36,348 nucleotides of DNA, from the NCBI RefSeq assembly GCF_026225065.1, contig NZ_JAMFSB010000215.1, forward strand, positions 1 to 36,348, given 5' to 3'. The DNA is from Paraburkholderia sp. (GTDB lineage: Bacteria > Pseudomonadota > Gammaproteobacteria > Burkholderiales > Burkholderiaceae). Positions 8,822 through 16,993 of the stretch are shown piece after piece; position 1 is the first letter of the stretch, and each line of letters opens with the position of its first letter. The position numbers and the translations under genes are program-made. Under the pieces are notes generated by a model. The model was not told the origin of the DNA. It did not search any database and saw only the letters and a list, made by a program, of their open reading frames with translations.

Positions 8822-10264
8822 ATGAGCGATACCAATCACAGTCTATCGGCGGGCGCAGCAACACCGGCCAGATCCGATTCCAACCGTGACACCGACGTCA
8901 AACATGGCGGTGGTCTGTTCGCGACCGAGGACTGGTGGGCCGTGTGGATCGGCCTGCTGGTGATCGTCGTCGCGTGGGGGTTCTTTGCCTCGGGCAGCAG
9001 CATCAAATGGCTCGCGGTCGCCCCGGTCAAATGGACGGATCCGGCTCTGGCGGCGCAAGACCTGCTCAAACACCTGCCGAACTATGCCGCGCTGTTTGTC
9101 GTGTTCGCCGTGCTGTTTGGCGTCAGCCTCGCCGCTTTAAAGCAGCGGCTTGCGCATTTTCTGCCGTCGTTCCTGATCCTGTTCATTGCGTCGATACTGA
9201 TTTTCACGCTCGGCGCATGGGCCAGCGCTTCCCGGTACAACCTCGAACCGCCGCTGGTTGCGCTCGTGCTCGGCCTGGTGATCTCGAATGTGTTCGGGTT
9301 GCCCGAATGGTTCCTGGCCGGGTTGCGCGTCGAGTTTTATATCAAGGTGGGCATCGTGCTGCTCGGCGCGACACTGCCGTTGACGTTGCTCGTGTGGGCC
9401 GGTCCGGTTGCGGTCGGGCAGGCCAGCATCGTCTCGCTAGTGACGTTCTTCGTGATCTTCTTCGTCGCCAAGGCCTTCGGCCTCGACCGCCGCTTTGCCG
9501 CGGTGCTGGGCGTGGGCGGTGCGGTCTGCGGCGTCTCGGCGGCCATCGCGATTGCGGGCGCTGTGCGCGCCAAGCGCGAACAGGCTTCGGTGGCGATCAC
9601 GCTGGTGATCCTGTGGGCCATCGTGATGATCTTCGTGCTGCCGTTCGCATCACGCTCGCTCGGACTTTCGACGGCGGTCGGCGGCGCGTGGATCGGCACC
9701 TCGGAATTCGCCGACGCGGCCGGCATCGCCGCCGCCCAGGCCTACGGCGACCTGGCCAAACAGGCTGGCGGCGCCATCGCCGGCGCGCCCGAAGCCTCGG
9801 TGCAGGCGTTCACGCTCATGAAGGTGGTGGGGCGCGACATCTGGATCGGCATCTGGGCGTTCGTGCTGGCGTTCGTCGCCTCGACCCGTTGGGAGAGCCA
9901 GGAGAGTGGCGTCAAGTCGAAGGCAAACCCGGGCGAGATCTGGGCGCGCTTTCCGAAATTCGTGATCGGCTTTGTGATTGCGTCGGCGCTCGTGACGTGG
10001 ATCGCGAGCCACTATTCGCTGGCAGATTACCGCAAGGTGGTGACACCGGAGTTCGTTGCGCCGATTACCGCGCTGCGCACCTGGGCGTTCATTTTCTGCT
10101 TCCTGAGCATCGGGCTGACCACACGGTTGCGCCTGCTGACGGCCACCGGCATCAAGCCGTTCCTCGCCTTCACGGCTGGCGTCATCGTCAATGTCGCCAT
10201 CGGCTACGCGCTGTCCGCGCACGTGTTCGCATCGTATTGGAATAGCTTGGGGCAGGGCTCGTGA
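8822..10264 (+). CDS. YeiH-family membrane protein (putative sulfate exporter family)
   Basis: A 480-residue inner-membrane protein. After a hydrophilic N-terminus of about 30 residues it shows roughly 11 hydrophobic segments, the first being WIGLLVIVVAWGFFA and the last near ALSAHVF. The glycine-rich stretch AVLGVGGAVCGVSAAIAIA and the nearby VGIVLLGATLPL are typical of the YeiH/UPF0324 family. Members are annotated as putative sulfate exporters, but the substrate is poorly established. It is longer than the usual 340-350 residues because of the N-terminus and extra loops, for example 287-335. The ATG at 8822 has only a weak GGGG upstream. Its stop overlaps the start of the next small gene (GTGA), so the two are probably translated together. 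Confidence 0.82.
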   Translation: MSDTNHSLSAGAATPARSDSNRDTDVKHGGGLFATEDWWAVWIGLLVIVVAWGFFASGSSIKWLAVAPVKWTDPALAAQDLLKHLPNYAALFVVFAVLFGVSLAALKQRLAHFLPSFLILFIASILIFTLGAWASASRYNLEPPLVALVLGLVISNVFGLPEWFLAGLRVEFYIKVGIVLLGATLPLTLLVWAGPVAVGQASIVSLVTFFVIFFVAKAFGLDRRFAAVLGVGGAVCGVSAAIAIAGAVRAKREQASVAITLVILWAIVMIFVLPFASRSLGLSTAVGGAWIGTSEFADAAGIAAAQAYGDLAKQAGGAIAGAPEASVQAFTLMKVVGRDIWIGIWAFVLAFVASTRWESQESGVKSKANPGEIWARFPKFVIGFVIASALVTWIASHYSLADYRKVVTPEFVAPITALRTWAFIFCFLSIGLTTRLRLLTATGIKPFLAFTAGVIVNVAIGYALSAHVFASYWNSLGQGS

Positions 10265-10503
10265 CGAGTCCCGCGGAGGAGCGTATCGAGACTGCCGCGC
10301 GCGCACTGCGTGCGCGCCGGCCGAGTTGTGCCGGTTGCCGGTACCGCGCTGACGATCGACACACACTTGAGCAGAGCATCCCGGGCCTCGTGGTATTCAG
10401 TTCGGGGTTTGGGGCGAGCGTAGCCACGAGCCGGCTCTGCCGTCTGCACGACCAGTTGGTCTCGCCAGACGACTCCTGCAGCCAGTTCGCGCCGAACGCG
10501 TAA
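10261..10503 (+). CDS. Small Cys-containing protein, coupled to the YeiH-type gene
   Basis: 80 residues, function unknown. The GTG start overlaps the stop of the transporter gene by 4 bases (GTGA), a classical arrangement for translational coupling. The sequence has four cysteines, C23-x2-C26, C60 and C73, and the conserved-looking stretches HTLEQSIPGLVVFSSGFGAS and SRLCRLHDQLVSP. That pattern suggests a small metal-binding or redox protein. There is no signal peptide or membrane segment. The predicted protein has sensible composition rather than the Arg/Ala-rich look of shadow frames, which supports a real gene. A role in transporter function is only inferred from position. Confidence 0.6.
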   Translation: MTSPAEERIETAARALRARRPSCAGCRYRADDRHTLEQSIPGLVVFSSGFGASVATSRLCRLHDQLVSPDDSCSQFAPNA

Positions 10504-10512
10504 GGGAGAGGC

Positions 10513-10662
10513 TTATTTCCCGATGGCGCGGCGCGCGCTGTCGATCACTGCAAGCTCATCCTCTGCTTCGCGCGTGTCGGAGTACGTCGCGCCGCGGACG
10601 AACAAATATGCGCACGTTGCGCACATGCTCCAGATTGCTGCCAGTACCAGCCACTTTTCCAT
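10513..10662 (-). CDS. Small single-span membrane protein (49 aa)
   Basis: A short frame coding for 49 residues. It begins MEKWLVLAAIWSMC, has one hydrophobic segment (about residues 4-22) with two cysteines (C14, C17), and ends in a charged tail (DTREAEDELAVIDSARRAIGK). A GGGGTG element lies 7 bases before the ATG at 10662, and the stop is TAA. Membrane topology is probably N-in with a short soluble tail, but cannot be fixed from sequence. It converges with the preceding small gene (10 bases between stops) and diverges from putA. I do not recognise the family. Confidence 0.55.
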   Translation of the reverse strand: MEKWLVLAAIWSMCATCAYLFVRGATYSDTREAEDELAVIDSARRAIGK

Positions 10663-10846
10663 TTCGAACACCCCGTAACCCCGTTACGTGCGCTAGCGCG
10701 CATCATGTTCTGTATAACGGCGTAATTCTGCGTTTCGATAAGGGTCGCCAGAAAAGAATTTCATAGGGGAAAATACCGATCCTGCCCGGGATCGCTCGCG
10801 GGTGACCCAACCGCCGCAAACCCCGGTCGTACAAGGTTTTGACAAT

Positions 10847-10882
10847 GGTGCAACCATGCCGTCCGTGTGGTTGCACCTTTTT
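10847..10882 (+). promoter_or_regulatory. putA operator palindrome with terminator-like shape
   Basis: GGTGCAACCA (10847-10856) and TGGTTGCACC (10868-10877) form a perfect 10-bp inverted repeat with an 11-base spacer. Each arm contains GTTGCA, the core bound by the ribbon-helix-helix domain of PutA in enterobacteria. Five T follow (10878-10882), so the same DNA also has the shape of an intrinsic terminator for transcription arriving from the left. Confidence 0.7.
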
Positions 10883-10899
10883 ATTGGGAGGCGTACGAT
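10871..10899 (+). promoter_or_regulatory. Predicted putA promoter
   Basis: TTGCAC (10871-10876) and TACGAT (10894-10899) are separated by 17 bases. The -35 element overlaps the right arm of the GTTGCA palindrome, so a bound repressor would block RNA polymerase. The predicted transcription start is near 10906, about 50 bases before the putA ATG. Confidence 0.5.
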
Positions 10900-10955
10900 T
10901 CGGCCAACTTTTTTAGTCTTTGGCCGGCGCGGCTTGGCTGGCATACGAAGGAAAC

Positions 10956-13900
10956 ATGGCTAGCACCACCCTCGGCGTCAAGGTCGACGATCTCCTGCGT
11001 ACCCGGCTGAAAGATGCCGCTACGCGTCTCGAACGCACTCCACACTGGCTGATCAAGCAGGCCATCTTCGCGTACCTCGAACGTATCGAACACGGTCAAT
11101 TGCCCGCCGAACTGTCCGGCGCGCACGGCTCGGCCGATCTGGCCGATGGCGCGAGCGTTGAATCCGAAGAGGACGGGGCGTCGCACCCGTTTCTGGATTT
11201 CGCGCAGAACGTGCAACCGCAATCGGTGCTGCGCGCGGCGATCACCGCGGCTTACCGTCGTCCTGAGCCGGAATGCGTGCCGTTCCTGCTCGGCCAGGCG
11301 CGCCTGCCGGCCAATCTCGCCAACGATGTGCAGGCGATGGCGAGCAAGCTGGTTGAAACGCTGCGCGGCAAGAGCAAGGGTGGCGGCGTCGAAGGGCTGA
11401 TTCACGAGTTTTCGCTGTCGAGCCAGGAAGGTGTGGCGCTGATGTGCCTCGCCGAAGCGCTGCTGCGGATTCCCGATCGCGCTACGCGCGACGCGCTGAT
11501 TCGCGACAAGATCAGCAAGGGTGACTGGAAATCGCACGTCGGCCAGGCACCGTCGCTGTTCGTCAACGCTGCCACGTGGGGGCTGATGATCACCGGCAAG
11601 CTGGTGACGACCAATAGCGAAACGGGCCTGTCGTCGGCGTTGACGCGTCTGATCGGCAAGGGCGGCGAGCCGCTGATCCGCAAGGGCGTCGATATGGCGA
11701 TGCGCCTGATGGGCGAGCAGTTCGTCACCGGCGAGAACATCTCCGAGGCGCTCGCGAACAGCCGCAAATTCGAAGCGCGCGGATTCCGCTATTCGTACGA
11801 CATGCTTGGCGAAGCGGCCACCACCGAAGCCGACGCGCAGCGTTACTACGCGTCGTACGAGCAGGCAATCCACGCCATCGGCAAGGCGGCCGGCGGCCGC
11901 GGCATCTACGAAGGCCCAGGCATTTCGATCAAGCTCTCGGCGCTGCACCCGCGCTATGCGCGCTCGCAGTACGAACGCACGATGAGCGAACTGCTGCCGC
12001 GCGTGCGCTCGCTCGCGATCCTCGCGCGTCGCTACGACATTGGCCTGAACATCGACGCGGAAGAGGCCGACCGCCTCGAAATCTCGCTGGATCTGCTTGA
12101 AGCGCTGTGCTTCGATCCTGAACTGGCGGGCTGGAACGGCATTGGTTTCGTGGTGCAGGCGTATCAGAAGCGCTGCCCGTTCGTGATCGACTACATCATC
12201 GATCTGGCACGTCGCAGCCGTCACCGCATCATGGTGCGCCTCGTGAAGGGCGCTTACTGGGATAGCGAAATCAAGCGTGCCCAAGTGGACGGCCTTGAAG
12301 GCTATCCGGTCTACACGCGCAAGATCTACACAGACGTCTCGTACGTGGGCTGTGCGAAGAAGCTACTCGGTGCGCCGGACGCGGTGTATCCGCAATTCGC
12401 CACGCACAACGCGCATACACTCTCGGCCATCTATCACCTCGCGGGCCAGAACTACTATCCCGGCCAATACGAGTTCCAGTGCCTGCACGGCATGGGCGAG
12501 CCGCTCTACGAAGAAGTCACGGGCCGCGACAAGCTGAACCGTCCGTGCCGCGTGTACGCACCGGTCGGCACGCATGAAACGCTGCTCGCGTATCTGGTGC
12601 GACGCCTGCTGGAAAACGGCGCGAATACCTCTTTCGTGAACCGCATCGCTGACGAAAACATCGCGATCAAGGATCTGGTGGCCGATCCGGTTGATGAAGC
12701 GTCGAAGGTCGTGCCGCTCGGCGCGCCGCACGCGAAGATCCCGCTGCCGCGCAATCTGTATGGTGCGGAGCGCGTCAATTCGATGGGGCTGGATCTGTCG
12801 AATGAACATCGTCTGGCGTCCTTATCTTCGGCATTGCTGGCGAGCGCGCATCATCCTTGGCGCGCGACACCCATGCTCGAAGACAACGAAATCGCCGCGG
12901 GCACCGCGCGCGATGTGCGCAATCCGGCCGATCATCGCGATCTCGTCGGCACGGTTGTCGAAGCCACTTCGGAACATGTGAGTGCGGCGCTGTCGAATGC
13001 CGTAGCCACTGCGCCGATCTGGCAAGCGACGCCGGTCGAAGCACGCGCCGACTGCCTCGCACGTGCGGCCGATCTGCTCGAAGCGCAGATGCATACGCTG
13101 ATGGGTCTGGTGGTGCGCGAAGCGGGCAAGTCGCTGCCAAACGCTGTCGCCGAAATCCGCGAAGCGATCGACTTCCTGCGTTACTACTCGGCGCAAATCC
13201 GTACCGAGTTCTCGAACGACACGCATCGTCCGCTCGGTCCGGTAGTTTGCATTAGCCCGTGGAATTTCCCGCTGGCGATTTTCATGGGTCAGGTTGCGGC
13301 TGCATTGGCGGCTGGCAATACGGTGCTGGCGAAGCCGGCTGAGCAGACTCCGCTGATTGCGGCGCAAGCTGTGCGTATTCTGCGCGAAGCCGGTGTGCCG
13401 GCAGGCGCGGTGCAACTGCTGCCGGGTGACGGCGAGACCGTGGGCGCAGCGCTGGTAGCCGATGCCCGCACGCGCGCGGTGATGTTTACCGGTTCGACCG
13501 AGGTGGCACGCCTGATCAACAGGACGCTTTCAAACCGTCTGGATGCAGAGGGCAAGCCGATTCCGCTGATCGCGGAAACGGGCGGACAGAACGCGATGAT
13601 CGTCGATTCGTCGGCGCTCGCCGAGCAGGTGGTGGCGGACGTGCTGAACTCGGCGTTCGACTCGGCCGGTCAACGCTGTTCCGCGCTGCGCGTTCTTTGT
13701 CTGCAGGATGATGTCGCCGATCGCACGCTGGAAATGCTGACCGGCGCGATGCGCGAGCTCGCGGTGGGCAACCCGGATCGTCTGTCGATCGATGTCGGTC
13801 CAGTGATCGACGTGGAAGCGAAGCGCGGTATCGACGCGCACGTTGCGGCGATGCGCGAGAAGGGCCGCAAGGTCGTGCAACTGCCGATGCCGGAAGGCGG

Positions 13901-14885
13901 CGCACAAGGTACCTTCGTGCCGCCTACGCTGATCGAACTCGACAGCATCGACGAACTGAAGCGCGAAGTGTTCGGCCCAGTGCTGCATGTGGTGCGATAT
14001 CGCCGCAGCGCGCTCGACAAGCTGCTCGAACAGATCCGCGCAACCGGTTACGGCCTGACGCTTGGCATCCACACGCGTATCGACGAAACGATCGCACATG
14101 TGATCAGCCGCGCGCATGTGGGCAACATCTACGTGAACCGCAATGTAGTGGGCGCGGTGGTCGGCGTGCAGCCGTTCGGCGGCGAAGGGCTGTCGGGCAC
14201 GGGTCCGAAGGCCGGCGGCGCGCTTTATCTGCAGCGTCTGCTGGCGACGCGTCCGCCGGGTTTGCCGAAAACGCTGGCGCAGGCGCTGATCGCCGACGCC
14301 CCGCAGGCGATGGAAAACAGCGACAATCCGTCCTCGGCGCTGACAGCGCTGCGTGACTGGCTGATCAACGAGCGCCAGGCGTCGCTGGCGGCGCGTTGCG
14401 ACGGCTACCTGTCGCAGGGTTTGGCGGGGGCCACGGCGGTGCTGCCCGGTCCGACCGGCGAGCGCAACACCTACACGCTCGGCGCGCGCGGCACGGTGTT
14501 GTGCGTGGCATCGACGGCGAGCGGTGCACGCGTGCAGTTTGCTGCCGCGCTTGCCACTGGCAACCGCGCGCTGTTCGACGGCGCTGCGGGCGAGCAACTG
14601 GTATCGGTGCTGCCTGCGGCCCTCAAGCCGTATGCAAGCGTAAAGAAGAGCGCCGATACGCCGTTCGACGCCGTGCTGTTCGAAGGCGACAGCGACGAGC
14701 TGCTCGCGCTGGTGAAGGAAGTGGCCAAGCGAGCGGGTCCGATTGTTTCGGTGCAGGGCGTAGCGGCACGCGCGCTGGAAAGCGGCGAAGAGGACTACGC
14801 GCTCGAACGTCTGCTGACGGAACGTTCGGTCAGCGTGAACACCGCAGCGGCAGGCGGCAATGCGAATTTGATGACGATCGGTTGA
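10956..14885 (+). CDS. putA: Trifunctional PutA: proline dehydrogenase / P5C dehydrogenase / repressor
   Basis: 1309 residues. It oxidises proline to glutamate: the flavin-dependent proline dehydrogenase acts at the membrane and the NAD-dependent glutamate-semialdehyde dehydrogenase completes the reaction. Residues 1-48 are a ribbon-helix-helix DNA-binding domain (TTLGVKVDDLLRTRLKDAA...), so this is the self-regulating class. The TIM-barrel dehydrogenase region includes RIMVRLVKGAYWDSEIK, FATHNAHT, QCLHGMGEPLY and RRLLENGANTSFVNR. The aldehyde dehydrogenase half has SPWNFPLAIF, KPAEQTPLIAAQ, GSTEVARLI, ETGGQNAMIVD and the catalytic Cys908 in SAGQRCSALR. A C-terminal extension follows, as in other 1300-residue PutA proteins. 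The ATG at 10956 has AAGGA 5 bases upstream. An operator with GTTGCA motifs lies 80-110 bases upstream. Confidence 0.95.
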   Translation: MASTTLGVKVDDLLRTRLKDAATRLERTPHWLIKQAIFAYLERIEHGQLPAELSGAHGSADLADGASVESEEDGASHPFLDFAQNVQPQSVLRAAITAAYRRPEPECVPFLLGQARLPANLANDVQAMASKLVETLRGKSKGGGVEGLIHEFSLSSQEGVALMCLAEALLRIPDRATRDALIRDKISKGDWKSHVGQAPSLFVNAATWGLMITGKLVTTNSETGLSSALTRLIGKGGEPLIRKGVDMAMRLMGEQFVTGENISEALANSRKFEARGFRYSYDMLGEAATTEADAQRYYASYEQAIHAIGKAAGGRGIYEGPGISIKLSALHPRYARSQYERTMSELLPRVRSLAILARRYDIGLNIDAEEADRLEISLDLLEALCFDPELAGWNGIGFVVQAYQKRCPFVIDYIIDLARRSRHRIMVRLVKGAYWDSEIKRAQVDGLEGYPVYTRKIYTDVSYVGCAKKLLGAPDAVYPQFATHNAHTLSAIYHLAGQNYYPGQYEFQCLHGMGEPLYEEVTGRDKLNRPCRVYAPVGTHETLLAYLVRRLLENGANTSFVNRIADENIAIKDLVADPVDEASKVVPLGAPHAKIPLPRNLYGAERVNSMGLDLSNEHRLASLSSALLASAHHPWRATPMLEDNEIAAGTARDVRNPADHRDLVGTVVEATSEHVSAALSNAVATAPIWQATPVEARADCLARAADLLEAQMHTLMGLVVREAGKSLPNAVAEIREAIDFLRYYSAQIRTEFSNDTHRPLGPVVCISPWNFPLAIFMGQVAAALAAGNTVLAKPAEQTPLIAAQAVRILREAGVPAGAVQLLPGDGETVGAALVADARTRAVMFTGSTEVARLINRTLSNRLDAEGKPIPLIAETGGQNAMIVDSSALAEQVVADVLNSAFDSAGQRCSALRVLCLQDDVADRTLEMLTGAMRELAVGNPDRLSIDVGPVIDVEAKRGIDAHVAAMREKGRKVVQLPMPEGGAQGTFVPPTLIELDSIDELKREVFGPVLHVVRYRRSALDKLLEQIRATGYGLTLGIHTRIDETIAHVISRAHVGNIYVNRNVVGAVVGVQPFGGEGLSGTGPKAGGALYLQRLLATRPPGLPKTLAQALIADAPQAMENSDNPSSALTALRDWLINERQASLAARCDGYLSQGLAGATAVLPGPTGERNTYTLGARGTVLCVASTASGARVQFAAALATGNRALFDGAAGEQLVSVLPAALKPYASVKKSADTPFDAVLFEGDSDELLALVKEVAKRAGPIVSVQGVAARALESGEEDYALERLLTERSVSVNTAAAGGNANLMTIG

Positions 14886-14973
14886 GCGAACCTTTAACGG
14901 TCGATTCAATTAAACGGAAGCGGTACGGTGACCCCGAAACCGCTCCACTCACACCTGGTACCAAGGAGAAGCT

Positions 14974-16122
14974 ATGCAACACAAGATGAAACAGCTGGCA
15001 GGCGCTGCGCTCGTCGCAGCCATGTCGCTGGCGGGGACGGCACACGCACAGCAGGTCGAAGACGTGAAGGTCGGTTTTGCCGGCCCGATGACGGGCGCAC
15101 AGGCTCACTACGGTGCGGACTTCCAGAACGGCATCACGCTGGCTGTGGAAGAAGAAAACGCAAGCAAGCCGGTGATCGGTGGCAAGCCGGTGCACTTCGT
15201 GCTCGACTCGGCGGATGACCAGGCCGACCCGCGCACCGGCACGACCGTTGCGCAGAAGCTGGTGGACGACGGCATCAAGGGCATGCTCGGCCACTTCAAC
15301 TCGGGCACGACGATCCCGGCTTCGCGCATCTACGCGAATGCGGGCATTCCCGAAATCGCGATGGCGACGGCGCCTGAGTACACGCAACAAGGCTTCAAGA
15401 CGACGTTCCGGATGATGACGTCCGATACGCAGCAAGGTTCGGTTGCCGGGACGTTCGCGGTGAAGAATCTTGGCATGAAGAAGATTGCGATCGTGGACGA
15501 CCGCACGGCTTATGGGCAGGGTCTGGCTGACCAGTTCGAGAAGGCAGCCAAGGCGTCAGGTGGCGCGATCGTTGATCGTGAGTTCACGAATGACAAGGCT
15601 GTTGACTTCAAGTCGATTTTGACCAAGTTGAAGTCGGTTAATCCGGATCTGATCTATTACGGTGGTGCGGATTCGCAAGCTGCGCCGATGGTCAAGCAGA
15701 TGAGGGAGCTTGGTGTCAAGGCTCCACTCATGGGCGGCGAGATGGTTCATACGCCGACGTTCCTGTCGCTCGCTGGTGATGCGGCTAATGGGACGGTTGC
15801 TTCGCTCGCTGGGTTGCCGCTTGATCAGATGCCTGGTGGTGCTGACTATATCGCCAGGTATAAGAAGCGCTTCAATGAGGATGTGCAGACGTACTCGCCG
15901 TATGCCTATGACGGTGCTAAGGCTATGTTCGCTGCTATGAAGAAGGCTAACTCTACCGATCCGGCTAAGTATTTGCCGTTCCTCGCCAAGACGGATATGC
16001 CGGCTGTGACTGCGGCTCATCTTGAATATGACGGTAAGGGTGATCTTAAGAATGGTGGGATCACGCTGTATAAGGTTGTTGATGGGAAGTGGACGACTTT
16101 GCAGAGCGTGGGCGGAAAGTAA
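14974..16122 (+). CDS. Branched-chain amino acid ABC transporter, periplasmic binding protein (Liv type)
   Basis: 382 residues. A signal peptide (LAGAALVAAMSLAGTAHA, about 8-25) is followed by a type I periplasmic-binding fold of the LivJ/LivK family: VKVGFAGPMTGAQAHYGADF, GMLGHFNSGTTIPASRIY, KIAIVDDRTAYGQGLADQF and PDLIYYGGADSQAAPM. The likely ligand is leucine, isoleucine, valine or a related amino acid, but no permease or ATPase genes are adjacent, so the partner transporter is encoded elsewhere. AGGAG stands just before the ATG at 14974. It lies 88 bases after putA on the same strand and may be partly co-transcribed. From about 15,580 to the stop the third codon positions become much richer in T (GCT, GGT, GAT) than in the first half. 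Confidence 0.9.
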   Translation: MQHKMKQLAGAALVAAMSLAGTAHAQQVEDVKVGFAGPMTGAQAHYGADFQNGITLAVEEENASKPVIGGKPVHFVLDSADDQADPRTGTTVAQKLVDDGIKGMLGHFNSGTTIPASRIYANAGIPEIAMATAPEYTQQGFKTTFRMMTSDTQQGSVAGTFAVKNLGMKKIAIVDDRTAYGQGLADQFEKAAKASGGAIVDREFTNDKAVDFKSILTKLKSVNPDLIYYGGADSQAAPMVKQMRELGVKAPLMGGEMVHTPTFLSLAGDAANGTVASLAGLPLDQMPGGADYIARYKKRFNEDVQTYSPYAYDGAKAMFAAMKKANSTDPAKYLPFLAKTDMPAVTAAHLEYDGKGDLKNGGITLYKVVDGKWTTLQSVGGK

Positions 16123-16269
16123 GTTTTTTTTGCCTTGCGGCGCTTGAGGGTGGTTTAGTTTTCTAGTTGCTCTGCAAGCGTTCGATGGTTGGCTTGGTTG
16201 TTTATGCCCTGCGGGTCTTCTGACTCGTGGGGCTTTCTTTTTTTGCTTTGGCCTTTCCTTGCATTCTTA

Positions 16270-16580
16270 GTGGTTTGCTTGCGTTGCCCCTGTGCGGGGC
16301 GGCACTTACTTTCTTTGTCCCACAGGGACTACCTTCGGGTCGTCGCCGCAAAGAAAGTAAGCAAAGAAAGCGGGCTTCACACCGCTAGCCCGTAGGGGTC
16401 TACCACTGGCCTGAAGCCAGAGTGGTCCGCGCACGAGACCTGCCCTCGCAACACATCCGTCAGTGACACAGCACTCGTCCGCTCCAGCGTCGCGCTGCGC
16501 GCTCCGCCGTCGGGCATAACTGCCCCCTGCGCCGGCGCCTCGTTCATGCAGTTGTTTCGCCGGTTCGTCTCTCCACGGTT
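16270..16580. repeat. Structured intergenic repeat of Burkholderia type
   Basis: CTTACTTTCTTTG (16305-16317) and CAAAGAAAGTAAG (16349-16361) form a perfect 13-bp inverted repeat, followed by a second CAAAGAAAG (16363-16371). Further stems follow: CGGGCT/AGCCCG (16371-16392) and an imperfect ACCACTGGC/GCCAGAGTGGT. From memory, this TTACTTTCTTTG...CAAAGAAAGTAAGCAAAGAAAG core with a structured tail recurs many times in Burkholderia and Paraburkholderia genomes. Copy number cannot be tested here. The boundaries are approximate. There is no coding frame I would defend between 16123 and 16687. Confidence 0.6.
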
Positions 16581-16633
16581 GGCCATTCGGATGACTCGTC
16601 GGTCGATCAAAAGTCCTCAACAATTGCGATGGT

Positions 16634-16681
16634 GTATGAAATTGGTCACATTGACATTTCATACGATAAACGTCGTATAAT
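16634..16681 (+). promoter_or_regulatory. Promoter with overlapping palindromes before the MqsRA-like module
   Basis: The -35 box TTGACA (16651-16656) and -10 box TATAAT (16676-16681) are both perfect, with a 19-base spacer. A 9-bp inverted repeat (GTATGAAAT 16634-16642, ATTTCATAC 16656-16664) flanks the -35, and a second one (ATACGA 16661-16666, TCGTAT 16673-16678) overlaps the -10. The three half-sites share GTATRA in alternating orientation. This is a convincing autoregulatory operator for the antitoxin. Confidence 0.75.
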
Positions 16682-16687
16682 TCGGGG

Positions 16688-16993
16688 GTGCTTTTGACGA
16701 TACCAGTTAAATATTGCGAGGTTAAGCAGGCGGTCGTTGCCGCGCTTAGGTCCGGCAGGTTTCAGCATGAGTCGCGTCGCAACGTCGATGTCAAAAATCT
16801 CCTTGCCATGGGGGAAGTGACGCCGCAGTTCGTGGAACGCGTCATCGTCAAGAGCGATGACACAGAGTACGTATCGTCGCCGCATCACAGGTTCGCGTCG
16901 ATCGATGTTCATGTCATCGCGTCAGGTGGCTGGTACGTGAAGTTTTACTTCGTCAGCGATCCAGACACCATGTTTATAAGCGTTCACCAGTGA
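16688..16993 (+). CDS. MqsR-like toxin (type II toxin-antitoxin, mRNA interferase fold)
   Basis: 101 residues. The C-terminal half (about 48-101) follows the MqsR pattern: FVERVIVKSDDTEY, a His/Phe segment, IDVHV and then GGWYVKFYFV and DTMFISV, corresponding to the last beta strands of MqsR (VYLKITVI and LIVSF in E. coli). Similarity is distant and the canonical YKSMTTY and WQDVYR blocks are not conserved. MqsR cleaves mRNA, mainly at GCU; that activity is inferred here. The toxin precedes its antitoxin, as in mqsRA and unlike most type II modules. The only sensible start is GTG at 16688, seven bases after the -10 box. No ribosome-binding site can fit, so the mRNA is probably leaderless. Confidence 0.6.
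   Translation: MLLTIPVKYCEVKQAVVAALRSGRFQHESRRNVDVKNLLAMGEVTPQFVERVIVKSDDTEYVSSPHHRFASIDVHVIASGGWYVKFYFVSDPDTMFISVHQ

Noticed and set aside
16189..16395. 68-codon plus-strand frame after the Liv-type gene
   Set aside because: It runs into the inverted repeat element, has no ribosome-binding site and reads as low-complexity Leu/Phe/Cys sequence.
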